A stretch of DNA of 64,000 nt from Setophaga petechia (taxonomy: Eukaryota > Chordata > Aves > Passeriformes > Parulidae), in assembly GCA_024362935.1 (NCBI GenBank), contig JANCRA010000005.1:19852235-19916234 (forward strand), given 5' to 3'. The position numbers and the translations under genes were made by a program. The notes under the pieces were generated by a model, which was not told the origin of the DNA, ran no database searches, and saw nothing but the letters and a program-made list of their open reading frames with translations. Shown in pieces: positions 1-11,100 of the stretch (within the stretch, counting starts at the first letter, position 1; each line of letters opens with the position of its first letter).

Positions 1-1050
1 AGATGGATGGTGTGCTCCCCAGGTACAGCACAGGCTGCCCTGTTCCTTCAGCTGAGGGGTGCTACAGTCTAACCTAGCACATACAGGGATTGGAATTGTA
101 TCTAGGAATCAGTGGTCCTCAGACTGGGGTGAAGACATCACTGTGGTTGCCTGTGTCCTCTGAGCGCAGGGTGCAGAAGAGGAAATACCTTCTAATTTTC
201 TTTCAACTACATTGTAAAAACACATGCATAGTCTGTGAAATACAATTATGCACTTTGCTTCTCTGGGACATGCAGTGAATCAAGGGGACGCTTGGTAATT
301 AATGACTTGGGGTGAAAAGGTCAATGGATGTGCAACGTTGGCACATTTATTTCAGTGTCACCATTAAACTGTCTAGGATAGTATGTTAGAATACAGAACA
401 TCTGTTTGACTTGTAAATTAGGTGATCTTGTGGATTGACTTGTGTTTACATGTAAGAAATTTTAAGCTTTACATAGAGAATGGTAGGATAAGATGTAAGG
501 TTTTAGAGCTTTTTAACAGTCCATGGGCTTGACAAGCAAGGGCTGTGGCTCTAACTGGGAAAGCAGGTAAGCATGCAGAACATCTTTTTATTTCCTTTCT
601 ATTTTTCCAGCAGCTGTTCAGTAATGAACTGTATTCTCCCACAATTCATATTAGTCCCTTAATTGTCTGACACCCCCACTTTCCCAATCAGTACCTTGAA
701 TCGATAGAACATATCAAAGAGGTTTTTTTATTTTTATTAGTGCTATTTCTAGAAGAGAACTCATCTGGGGATGATGTTACTGTATCAGCTAATTAGTCTG
801 ATACTAATTAGCTGGTATTAGTCATAATGTAAAATAATCACAAGTCTGACATTGATGTTAACACGAAAAAAATTCCTTTTCTGGACAGCATAGCTGGGAA
901 AGAAGACACTTAAGATAGCAATAATACCCGCAGTGATATCATTATGGTCAAAACTCCATGTATTTCCAGCTGAAAGCAGAAAATAAAGGTGACGGCTTCA
1001 GATTAAGTTTATGTTTTCCACACCTATCTGAATGTGTAATTTTTTTGCAG
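1..1050 (+). other. GAD1: GAD1 intron (3' part)
   Basis: I see no exon of the preceding GAD1 coding block here. The stretch is AT-rich and ends in a good polypyrimidine tract. A perfect inverted repeat with two CTAATTAG cores lies at 786-814. Confidence 0.85.
786..814. repeat. Inverted repeat with homeodomain-type CTAATTAG cores
   Basis: Two perfect 11-base arms (786-796 and 804-814) are separated by 7 bases. Each arm contains CTAATTAG, a palindromic core of the type bound by homeodomain proteins. The repeat is seen in the sequence. Any regulatory role in this GAD1 intron is inference. Confidence 0.6.
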
Positions 1051-1129
1051 AGCCAACTCAGTCACTTGGAATCCACACAAGATGATGGGAGTGTTGTTAC
1101 AATGTTCTGCCATTCTTGTCCGGGAGAAG
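1051..1129 (+). CDS. GAD1: GAD1 coding exon with the PLP-binding lysine
   Basis: The first base completes an arginine codon, then 26 codons run from [10 protein letters not shown] to AILVREK. The acceptor is a strong T-run ending in gcag at 1041-1050. The lysine of NPHK forms the internal aldimine with pyridoxal phosphate. The donor at 1130 reads GTCTGC, which is weak because it lacks the usual purine at +3 and A at +4. Confidence 0.96.
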
Positions 1130-4100
1130 GTCTGCCTTATATTTAATAATTAAACATTTTTTTTAAAAAGTAAATATCAAGCCCTACTTTTTAAGAGGGT
1201 ACTGCAAAATCTGTTTAATTTCAAAACTTATTTTGGAAGGAATAATTGTGTGGATTTACATTGTGTTTTGGAAGTTGTTTTATCTGTCCTGGGGGTTTTG
1301 GCTTTTTAAAATTAAAGTTGTAGACAACATGGGTCAGATCCTCACCTGTTGGATCTTTGCATATTCTGATAGCAACAACAGAGCCATGCTAATGTACTTC
1401 ATCTGAACACCTGGCCCCTTGTTTCTGTGATACATTGAACATAGAGCCTTGGCTTTAGTACTTGGTCACAGTCTAAACTGCTTAAGTAAGAAGCAAGTTT
1501 TTACCTTACATAGCGGTTTAGACGTTTCCCAGTTCTGTTGAAAAGAAAACATGCTGGTCTTATTATGACTCTTTTAGGGGTAGCGTCTAGATTCTTATCT
1601 GTCATCAATTAAAGGAAAACCTTGTCTTGTTTCTTTTAAGCGATCCATATTTTTATTAAATAATTTTTTAAAAATCATATCATATGTGGTATCATATGTG
1701 GATAGGGCTAATGATGTTGCCTACTAACCTTTTGTATGCCAATTGCTGCTAGAAGCACTTAGCTGAAGAAGTAATCCCTGTGTATAGAATTGGGATGGAA
1801 GAATTGGAAGTTGCAGCCCTAGGTCTGCCATTGTTCTTCCAACCAATCCATCTCTAAACTGAGGACTGCAGCATTTATTTCCCTTTGTATAACTCATCTA
1901 TGGAAGGGAAGCACAAGCCTTTGTTAGTGGCATGCATGCTTATTGTGCCAGCTATTGCAGGATTTTGGCAAGAGTTTTTGTTCTCTATATGAGAACTTTG
2001 ATAGATGTTTTTGTATTTATAAGACACACTGGTGTCTTCAAATTTCTTGCAAAAAGCAGTTTTAAACTCTAAAGGAAATGCAAACCATTTTAGAAACGTC
2101 ATATATAAGACTTCTGTGTAAAATAAGGAATTTGCTTCTCAGTGTTTCCACCAGGCATTTTTACCAGTAGTCCCTAGATTTCTATTGGTCTGTGAACCAT
2201 ATTTATTTATATGCAAAAAAATGTCCAGTTTATGTTATTTGTGCTTATACTTATCTCTAATGTTAAGTGTCATAAAGCTGAACAATATTCAAAGTTTAAA
2301 CCTTCAGTTACATTTTTTCACTCCATTTTGTGTAGCAATCTGTTGCATTGAGAGACCACAGCTTTATTCTAGTGTGTAATTTAACAAATCATAATTTTAA
2401 GTTTAAAGAACATAGCCTTATAAATTGAAGTGGTGAAAGCTAATATCACAAACTAAGTCTCCAAATTAATCTGTGAATGTTTTCTCAGGAGGGTGTTTCT
2501 GTGTGCAAAACCATATGGCTACTCAGAGACTTCTAAGAGAACCACGTTAGGTTAATGAAATTAATTTTGTGGTTCAGGTTTGCAAAACAAGGTCAGTACG
2601 TTATAATATGTCCCATCAAAGAACAATCCTCCTGTACAAGTCTGAAATACATTTTTATACATTACTGATGTGTACACTCTCTCATGCCAGGTAAGTAATG
2701 TAAGTGCACATATTTTTTGTTGTAGGGTATCCTCCAAGGCTGCAATCAAATGTGTGCAGGCTATCTCTTCCAGCCAGACAAACAGTATGATGTCTCCTAT
2801 GACACTGGAGACAAGGCAATACAGTGTGGTCGACATGTAGACATTTTCAAATTCTGGTTGATGTGGAAAGCAAAGGTAAATAACAAAAGTTTATCTCAAA
2901 AATCAGAAATGCATTTATTTAATTTCTACTTGTCATGTAATGGAATACTTCATTTTGACATAAATGTTTGTGTCATTACAATCTCTGATCACAGAAATAT
3001 CCCTCTCTAATCACAGAAATATCCAAATATTAACTCAGAAAGGAACTATGTGAATTGTAGAACAACGCTAGCTGTCAGTAAATTCAGATGGCAATTAGAA
3101 GAAAGATTTAAGTCACTAGATGAGTCCTGCAGAAAAACCATTGAGTGCAGGGCACCAAAATGATCTCTGTTGTGATGCTCTACACTTGGATAGTATTTTA
3201 TGACAGATTACTTGTAACAGCAGAGTGGCCTTACAAGAGTCCTTTGATTATGACATTTCAATGCACAGATTTTATAAGTGACTTTTTAAGTCAAAACAAG
3301 GCCTTTTTCTGAGCAAGCATTGCCCAAGTGATGACTCCACAGTTATTCTGGTACTACTGGGGTATGTCTGGATGGCTGAATTTAAGCATGGGCTTTTGTC
3401 CGGGCTTACATGTTCACAAGATGAGGATTCATGTAGTCAAGAAAACACATTCCATTTTTATTGCTTTATCTGCAGTCATCTCATTTCTGTTATTCTTGAT
3501 CTTCTGCTGGCAAAATGGGAATTCAGTTGGGTAACCTGTCCAGAGTCTAATTTTAAAAATAAAACTGATATTAAATCTAATGGTAAACTCTAAAATCATA
3601 AACCAATTTTCACTTTGGGAGAAAATGCTTGCTTCTTCATTCATGTACAACGTGTACTTAAAAAAAGACCCCAACTATCAATTTTATTATCATTTGTTTA
3701 TTATTTATTATCAGTATTCATATACTCTTTCTGGCATTATGACCTTGACAAGATATCAGTGGGTAGGCAAGTGACATAGTAAACATGTTGCAGACTTTTG
3801 CTTGCTGGTTAAATTCACATTTCTAGCAAACTGTTCAGAGGAAATATTTTACTTCCCAATTCTTACACTTTCAACTGAATTCCCATTCCAAGTTTCTGGT
3901 CTTTCAGCAGCAGCTGTGAAGCCAGGACATAATATCCATAATATTTTTTGAAGCCAAAAAAATATAAAAGACCTAAAATAATCTACTAAGAATAGTGAAA
4001 GTCCATGTTATTTTCATAATAAATTCTCTTAAAATGAGACAAATCAAATAGTGACTTACAATTGGGCCATGTTTAGCCACTTTTTAACCGTTGATTAATG

Positions 4101-6823
4101 CTACTTTTAAGTTACAAGAAATAATACTGTTAAATGTTTTCTGCCTGAAAATATTTAAGAGTGAAACTTATCTGAAAAGGTGATTGCATCAGAGCAGGAA
4201 AAAATGACAATATAACTAATACCTACTTTCTTATTAAAATAGGGTACAGTAGGATTTGAAAATCAGATCAATAAATGCCTGGAGCTGGCAGAATATCTCT
4301 ACACTAAAATCAAAAACAGAGAAGAATTTGAGATGGTTTTTGAAGGGCAGGTAAGTTTGCTTTCACATATGTATGAGCCAAATATGTCTTCATGCTTCTC
4401 ACAGTTCTTCAAGATAGCTATGCAAAACTGCTCTGATTTTCTAAATAACTACATGACTATTGGCATCTGAGCAGATTTTCTGTCAAATACATGTGGTTTT
4501 GTACCATAAATGTCAGATATATCGCCTCTTCTTCTGCAGAGGCCTTCTCAGTTTAAGGCATGAAGATTGCCTTAATACAACCTACTCATACTGAGATTAT
4601 TAGTACATAACTGAGAATCTGCTATTTTTACTGTATATTCTTTTGGTAGTGCCAGTACAGAAACCTTTGGATCATAGTGTAAGCTTCATTTCCCCCTTTG
4701 CTAAGGAAAGGAAAATTGGATTGCCCTTGTTGTGATCCTGAAAAACAGTTACTCACAGAACTGCACGAGGGTGAAAAGCACTTGCACTTCATTAGCAACC
4801 TAAATATTGCAAATGGGACAATGTATAGGGATCCAAGGCAGCAGTGGCAAGCAGCAGTACTGTAATCTATTTCTGTCTGTTTAAAATGCAGGGCTAGGAA
4901 AGTTAATACTATATTTTGTCTTTCATGTCTGTGATAAAATATGCTACTGACTAGCCTTTAGTGTGGGAATGATCTGTGTAATTTTTTTAATTGATGCATA
5001 TGTTTGGTTCTTTTTGCAGCCAGAGCATACAAATGTATGTTTTTGGTATATTCCTCCAAGTCTCAGGGGCATGCCAGACTCTGATGAAAGAAGAGAAAAG
5101 TTACACAGGGTAAGTATTTTTGGTTAAATGTAAAAGGACAATTCCAAATTCTGAGACGTCAGTTCTCCATTGCTTGCAATGACCTTGATATTTGTCCACT
5201 TTTGTCCTTCATTTATATTGATGCTCAAGTAATGCTTTCCCTATAGAACCAGATTCAGAACATATTCAGTTATCCTGTGCTCAAAGTGTTACAAGCCTTC
5301 AAAAAGTAGCTAGGCCTACAGACATCACAGTCTCCTTTGGATAGGACAGCAATTGTTTGAAAATGCTTGGACAGGTAAAGGACATGAAAACCTGTGAGTT
5401 CCTTCTCAGGTATTTATTCTGATTTTAAATGCCAATGCATTAATGCATTTCAGTGAAAATGAATACCCTTTGGAGGACTTTGGGATACATTTATTGGAAG
5501 TAATAGAGGAAAGTGAAGGCATCATAGAAGCACCACCAGAAAAGATATAATGTTATTCAGGACTTGAGGGAAGCAAAATACAGTAATTTTGTAGTGGTGT
5601 TTTAGACAGAAGTGGAATGAAATACATTCAGAAGACAAAAGAATGATATCACAGTGTCAAAAATACTTGCTCTTTTGTGTCTGAGTGTGAGAGTGTGTGT
5701 TAAGGAAGGGAGAAAAATGAGCAAACTTGGGAGATTTTGTAGAGGATTTAATGGCTGCATCACAATGGGGGAAGAGAATAGAAGAGACTAGAAATTCCTG
5801 GGTAAAATTCCTGGGTCAAGCCAGTCCCATGTTAGATAAAGAAATTGCCAAAACAAGGAGAGAATAGAGGAAGATAACGGAGAAAAGTAAGAAACAGCAA
5901 GAGGGATGAAATATTTGATTTAACCCTGTTAAATGTTAGAGGACATCATAAAGCATTCTACAAAACAGTGAAACAGCCAGACATCTGACCTTGCCTGGCA
6001 GAGAGTAGAGCAGGAGAATGAAGGTCTGGAGAGAAAAACTGGGCTTAGTCAATACCAAATATTAAGACTGTCAGAACATCAGTCCTTGTAAATTAAACCA
6101 AGGAAGTGAGACTGTGGTAAATGCACAGTACTGCAAAACTACTGGAAGGTTTCCATGGCTTATCCTAACAAAAAAAAATATTCTTCATGACATAGATCTT
6201 GTTGAAAAATTTCCATTGTTGTCTCCCCATACAAAATGCTTTGAGAATACATAATATTCTCATGGAAAATACCTGCTACCCTCAAGAAGGTCTGGAGTGG
6301 ACATTCATACAGAAGCAGAAAATGTTTCATCATGACAAAATCTTCAGCACAAAGAAATTATATACATTTAATATATAAAATTATTACACAGCAAATACTC
6401 TGGGATATTATTAATTTGTAAATCAAAAATATGGATATTATTGTTGTCAATTTTTCTTTAAATAGCCAATCTTACATATTTAGCTTTTCAAGCTTTTTCT
6501 TTCTACAGATATTTTTTATTAAAACAAATGCCTGTCAATTTATTTTTTCTGAATTAAGAAATGCTGTGATATACAAGGAAAGAATAATTTTTTTCTTCTC
6601 TCTTTGTGTGTGTCTCTCTCTCTCTTTGTTTTTTTTTTTAATGATAAAGGTGGCACCAAAAATCAAGGCATTGATGATGGAGTCAGGTACCACCATGGTT
6701 GGATATCAACCTCAGGGTGATAAAGTCAATTTCTTCCGAATGGTCATCTCAAACCCAGCAGCAACTAAGTCTGACATTGACTTCCTCATTGAGGAAATTG
6801 AGAGGCTGGGGCAGGAGCTGTAG
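1051..6823 (+). CDS. GAD1: Glutamate decarboxylase 1 (GAD67), 3' part: five C-terminal coding exons
   Basis: This is the 3' part of the gene for the cytosolic PLP enzyme that turns L-glutamate into GABA plus CO2 in inhibitory neurons. Coding exons are 1051-1129, 2726-2875, 4243-4350, 5020-5109 and 6650-6823 (TAG at 6821-6823). They join in frame into 199 residues, plus the last base of an arginine codon at the 5' edge. If the bird protein has the human length of 594, these are residues 396-594. The fit is exact: the lysine of NPHK falls at 405 (Schiff-base lysine), the catalytic-loop tyrosine at 434 and the substrate-binding arginine of NFFRM at 567. [12 protein letters not shown] and the QPDKQYD region match GAD67 rather than GAD65, which has LMQNCNQMHAS. 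The protein ends IEERLGQEL-like, as expected for the family. Upstream exons (N-terminal region and most of the PLP domain) lie before the window. All introns are GT-AG. Confidence 0.97.
1130..2725 (+). other. GAD1: GAD1 intron
   Basis: A 1596-base intron, AT-rich. It holds a short imperfect direct repeat of TATCATATGTGG near 1678-1702 and nothing else I can name. Confidence 0.85.
2726..2875 (+). CDS. GAD1: GAD1 coding exon with the catalytic loop
   Basis: Fifty codons from GILQGCNQ to WLMWKAK. It holds the flexible catalytic loop ([11 protein letters not shown]), whose tyrosine protonates the substrate carbanion in GAD67, and the [14 protein letters not shown] block. Acceptor tgtag at 2721-2725 and donor gtaaat at 2876. 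Confidence 0.97.
2876..4242 (+). other. GAD1: GAD1 intron
   Basis: A 1367-base intron. It carries a near-perfect 22-base tandem duplication at 2983-3024. Several short open frames occur between 3328 and 3774 and show no protein-family resemblance. Confidence 0.85.
2983..3024 (+). repeat. 22-base tandem duplication
   Basis: Two copies of a unit with the core ATCACAGAAATATCC follow one another, differing by one base (CTCTG versus CTCTA). It looks like a recent local duplication in a GAD1 intron. Confidence 0.7.
4243..4350 (+). CDS. GAD1: GAD1 coding exon
   Basis: Thirty-six codons from [12 protein letters not shown] to FEMVFEGQ, in phase 0 at both ends. Acceptor aaatag and donor gtaagt. This is the start of the C-terminal domain of the decarboxylase fold. 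Confidence 0.96.
4351..5019 (+). other. GAD1: GAD1 intron
   Basis: A 669-base intron with no recognisable feature beyond its splice sites. Confidence 0.85.
5020..5109 (+). CDS. GAD1: GAD1 coding exon
   Basis: Thirty codons, [12 protein letters not shown] to REKLHR, between acceptor tttttgcag and donor gtaagt. [10 protein letters not shown] is a conserved block of animal GADs. Confidence 0.96.
5110..6649 (+). other. GAD1: GAD1 intron before the last exon
   Basis: A 1540-base intron. It ends in a TG/TC and T tract (about 6600-6640) that forms the polypyrimidine tract of the last acceptor. A short tandem AATTCCTGGGT duplication lies near 5791-5817. Confidence 0.85.
6650..6823 (+). CDS. GAD1: GAD1 terminal coding exon
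   Basis: Fifty-seven codons, [13 protein letters not shown] to IERLGQEL, then TAG. It holds the substrate-carboxylate arginine (NFFRM). The open frame continues upstream to 6431, but that part is intron: a long TC and T tract precedes the aaag acceptor at 6646-6649. Confidence 0.97.
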   Translation: MAPKIKALMMESGTTMVGYQPQGDKVNFFRMVISNPAATKSDIDFLIEEIERLGQEL

Positions 6824-7128
6824 TGATTGAATGATTTATGTCTTGAATTCACTGTTTTCCAGCACTGGCTATTTTTTAAACCCAGTTCTGCAGAACACGT
6901 TTAAAGGAAATTCTGTAAGTTGCAATCTCCTAAGACATCCTTAAACAAAACAACTATAGGCTACTGAAATATATATGTATTGGTAGATCATATTATTGAG
7001 GGAAAATGTATTATCTTGAAGTTGAAGTACTATTGACTCTTACATTGGTCTTGTTTATTGTAGACAGCAGAAAATTAATAGATATTAAAATAGCAAATTA
7101 AGAACTCTGCACAGTATATATGTACAGT

Positions 7129-7184
7129 ATAAATAAATATATATAATTATATATATACATACATATATATATATATATATATAA
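7129..7184. repeat. (TA)n-rich simple repeat
   Basis: An imperfect TA dinucleotide run with interspersed AC and AA steps, inside the GAD1 3'UTR. Its length is likely polymorphic. Confidence 0.85.
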
Positions 7185-8074
7185 AGTGGTTATAAACTTA
7201 GATCGAAGCCACAGCATGTTTTCCACTTTAAGAAAATTAAGTTTTCCTTCAACAACTTTGATGTGGATAATGTGCTAAAAGTTTTTCTGCCAGACAGGAG
7301 TAGACATATAGAAACATTTCTAAAATGTAGATTCTTAGGAGCTAAAGAAAATGTATAACAGTATTAGATCTTATTGTTGGTGCTTTTCACACATAAAAAC
7401 AGCAATCTCTAAGAGCACCTTTGAGTAAAATAGTTGTACTTGCCCTTTAGTGTCAAATCAGGGGATGACAGTAGCAGAGTCATTGTAACAGGTATATTAT
7501 TGCTGTATTTTTAGAGGTTAATTTGTGTAGATTGTGTATATTATTGTTAAATTACTTTGTGTAAAAGGATTTAAATGTAATAGTTTTACAGCAAGATAAC
7601 TGTTTAATTGTAGGTATCTGAAACATTTGCTTATTTATATGCAGAGATTTACCATGCTGAAGAGTTGTCTTGTATTTTCTTCTGTTTGTAATGTAACCTA
7701 TTTATATATTATTGAAGTTCTAAATAATGTTTATGGTATTTTAGTGTCTTTGTGAGCCAAAGAAAAAATATGAAAATATTAGTTGACACTTTTGTTTAAA
7801 TCCTAGTGCCCTTAAAGTATAACTTACAGATAATTTTACTGAAGATAAGGAATTCTGACATTGTGTATAGACTATCAAATTATGGGATCCCTTAAATCTA
7901 TTAGAATTATTAGAAATTTCAGTTTTATTTATTGTAATGTCAGACTGTTCAGTGTTCTAAATGCTTTTCTAGTGAATATTGATTGCTAACCAAGGCCCCT
8001 GTTTTTGAGTTTTATTTCAGAACTGACCTCTGTGATCATTTTAACTAAATTCTGTGGGAGTTTTAACCACATCG

Positions 8075-8138
8075 TTCTTTTAGTGAAATGGAATTTCACT
8101 AAAAGAATTTCATTTTAGTGAAATGGAATTTCACTAAA
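8075..8138. repeat. Nested palindromes, two hairpin copies in tandem
   Basis: The first hairpin has perfect 15-base arms at 8075-8089 and 8093-8107 around the loop GGA. The second has 11-base arms at 8114-8124 and 8128-8138 around the same loop. The two share the core TTTAGTGAAATGGAATTTCA, so the block is both a 35-base direct repeat and a palindrome cluster. It lies 15 bases before the distal GAD1 poly(A) signals. Confidence 0.85.
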
Positions 8139-8152
8139 TTTGGAGCTTATAA

Positions 8153-8162
8153 AATAAATAAA
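8153..8162 (+). terminator. GAD1: Overlapping poly(A) signals, candidate distal GAD1 mRNA end
   Basis: Two overlapping AATAAA hexamers. A clear GU-rich downstream element is not obvious, so the cleavage position is uncertain. Confidence 0.45.
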
Positions 8163-8180
8163 ACCAAAAGGAATCTCAGT

Positions 8181-11100
8181 ATCTTTTAATACAGCCAGCT
8201 TGTCCCAATAATTTCAACTGGTTAGTCTTTTCAAAGTATAGACACCAGATTCATCTGCAGCTTGATCAATTTTAATCATTAGCTAATCAATCTTACTGAG
8301 TGGAAAAGTCCATACTAGAAAAAGAGTAGTGGAACAAAATGGAGATTCAATAATCCTCTGTTCACTGAGTTAGTGTCATGGTGATAAATGGAATATGCTA
8401 ATTTCAAGTGTTTTCATACATGATTCTTTGCAAAGCAGTAATTAATTGCTTTTTTCCCCCTCCCCTCCACCTCAATAATAAAATTGAATTATTTTAGAAA
8501 CTTTCAGTGAAATACAGTCATGCCATGCAGTTTTTGCAGTCTCTCTGGCCCCTGTCAGTCCTGTGGAAAGACAGCTACAGGTAAGAGAGATTTCCATCCT
8601 GCAGGTCCTGCTGATTGTCCTTTGAGGATGGTCTCAGGTTTGTGGTTGTGTTAGCACAGGGAGAAGGAAGAAGCTGTTACAGTAAATGCTGTCTCCTACA
8701 GCACAGCCTTTCCAGGTTTTCATAGAACTCTTTCTTATTCCTCTTTCAAAATCTTCTGTAAAATCTATTCTTCAAATTGAGTTGAAGCTAAAAATTATTG
8801 TAAATATGTCACTGACCTTTAGATTTATGAGTATGACTTTCTAAATTGATCTGCATTGTTACTCCATATCATGAAACCCCCTAGTAATCTTACCAATACA
8901 GAATTCCTTTCATTAGATTTTTTCAAGACAGTGTAATTGGTTTCTTGCCTTCTGGATCTCAAACCTCAATCTTGCTCAATTATAAGCCTATTGCATTACT
9001 TTGTATTCAATACTTGACATTTCCTGATGGAAACATCCATGCTGTGTGACCTGAGGCCTGCAGTACAGGTGTAGTTGGCATAAACATCAACTTTAGTGCT
9101 AACTTCCATAATATTGAATGCCATTCTTTATAGACACCAGCTGTTCATCAAAACTGGAGAACCTCTCATTGAGAGCTGTTCCTAGAGTACAGAAAGAAGC
9201 TTGTTTTGAAGAAGCACATCACATTTTTATTTCAGACTTCTGTCTGAAATCTGGTCTCAGTTTTACTTTATTCAAAGGGCAGCTACAGAAGATTGAAAAA
9301 ATTCTTTCAGTCCTTCTTGTTTATGAGAAACAATATGAGCTAATATAATTAATCCAAAGATATATAACTGGTGACTTAGCTTCTCTAGAGGATTTTAGGT
9401 TTTCCACACAAATGCCATGGTTCTTATGATTTCCCCAGTTCTTAGGTGGGAATTTCTGATTTCCTCCATCTCCCTTGTCAATAATGGTATTACTAAAGCT
9501 CCATCTTCCCCTCAGTCGTCTAACCTTAATATTTTAACTTCAAGAACCCTGTAACCAGATCACCATCTCAACATTCTAATAGTAGTTTAATGTATCTGAG
9601 CTGTTAATTCTCCTTGAAGCAAATCAATAAGATGAAGAGAACCATCTTCACCCTGATCATGAAGCTGTAGGAAGGACCATAATACAGCTGATGACATTCA
9701 CACAGCACACCCCTGACAGTTCTGAAATGCAGTCAGAAACAGATCTAGACCTCCTCAGTGCATGCATAATGTTTTGCTCACTAACATTTCTGCTTCTTCC
9801 TTTTATGAAGTACCTTGTGTTTTGAAGGTTAAAAGCATCAGAGGCTCTTCCTTTTGCCGTTGATGGTTTGCAGCTGATGGGAATAAATGGAGCTCCTCCT
9901 GCTTGTTTTGGAAGTGAGACAGTCAATGCATAGGTGTTGTCTCTAAAGACAGAGGGCTTAGATTTATCTTCCTACCCTCTGCATTTATCTTGCTTTTCTG
10001 CAGTGTTGTGTCTTGACACAGATGACCACCACTGGATTTTTGCAAAGCTTTTGATTCTAATATCTGATTCTGGGGTGCTTTCCTATGAGATATACTGTGT
10101 TTAACAGGCACCATGCTTGTATTAATTTCTGACTTGGTTAACTGATTTTAACAGAGCAGCTATAGTCATTAGTGAGAAAACTCATCTTTTTTCTTATTAG
10201 GTCATTTCCATCTGAGTAATATGCCACAGCTTCTCAGACAAATGCTGACCTGGAACTTTCCTTCTTTTAAATCCATATACTATTGACTCTAAGAGATTAG
10301 GATGTATGGATATACAGGAGTATTGACTAATGCAAAGCATTTTAATTCCAGGTGAGCAACTTTGTTTTTCTGAGGTTTAAATTACACTCTGAGCTAGCAA
10401 TTTTGCCTTTAAAATCACAGGGACAATCACTGTAACTTTGCATGGGTGAATTCAGATCAATTAAACAATAGGCAAGATCTTAGCTGAACAGGTAGCTGCA
10501 GTGCTTATGAACTGATATAATTTCTTTGGAAAAGACTGACCACTGGATAAAAATCAAGAGCAGCTGGTGATTTTGAATGAGAAAAATTCTGATTGTGTTA
10601 GTAAAGATAATTTTTAGAGAAGATAGATTATACCATTCATGGCAGACAGCCAGAAGCAGGAGCCTTGAGAATAATCCAGAATTTTAAGATCATCGTGAAG
10701 TTAGCTCATAATCTGTTTTTTGAATGGTAACAAATATGAAAGGATTTTTTAAACAGAATCTCTGTTTTGTGGTTTAAGAAATGTTGAAGTTATAAAGAAG
10801 TTATGCAATGCACTTTTAATTTTTCAATAAAAGTTTATCTTAAAAATTACTAATCTGTCTCATAATTTTTGTGAGATCTTTTGTTTCCTTAAGAATATGA
10901 GACAAAAGCCATGCAACATTATCCCTCACCTTAAAATTAGTAAGGCAAATGTTAAGGCAACTATTTAAATTTAATTGTGGGTTGAATGTGAGCTTGTACC
11001 AACAGTGACTGAGGAAGAACCACAAGCACAGAACCTTGGTCAGTTTGGACAGGATTGTTGAGACATTAGTACTGTGTGTAATATGAAAAATGTGCTTTAT

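Larger units (their letters stand above)
6824..8180 (+). other. GAD1: GAD1 3' untranslated region (approximate end)
   Basis: AT-rich sequence follows the TAG stop. Poly(A) signals AATAAA occur at 7132-7137 and, overlapping, at 8153-8158 and 8157-8162. The distal pair gives a UTR of about 1.3 kb, the order of size I expect for this gene. The UTR holds a TA-rich dinucleotide tract at 7129-7184 and nested palindromes just before the distal signal. The end is inferred from signals only. Confidence 0.6.

Noticed and set aside
6431..6649. Upstream extension of the last GAD1 exon's open frame
   Set aside because: The sequence is intronic: it contains the polypyrimidine tract, and the family protein continues directly from the previous exon to VAPKIK.
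1051..6823. Identification as GAD2 (GAD65)
   Set aside because: [15 protein letters not shown] and [15 protein letters not shown] are GAD1-type. The neighbours GORASP2 and TLK1 also mark the GAD1 locus.
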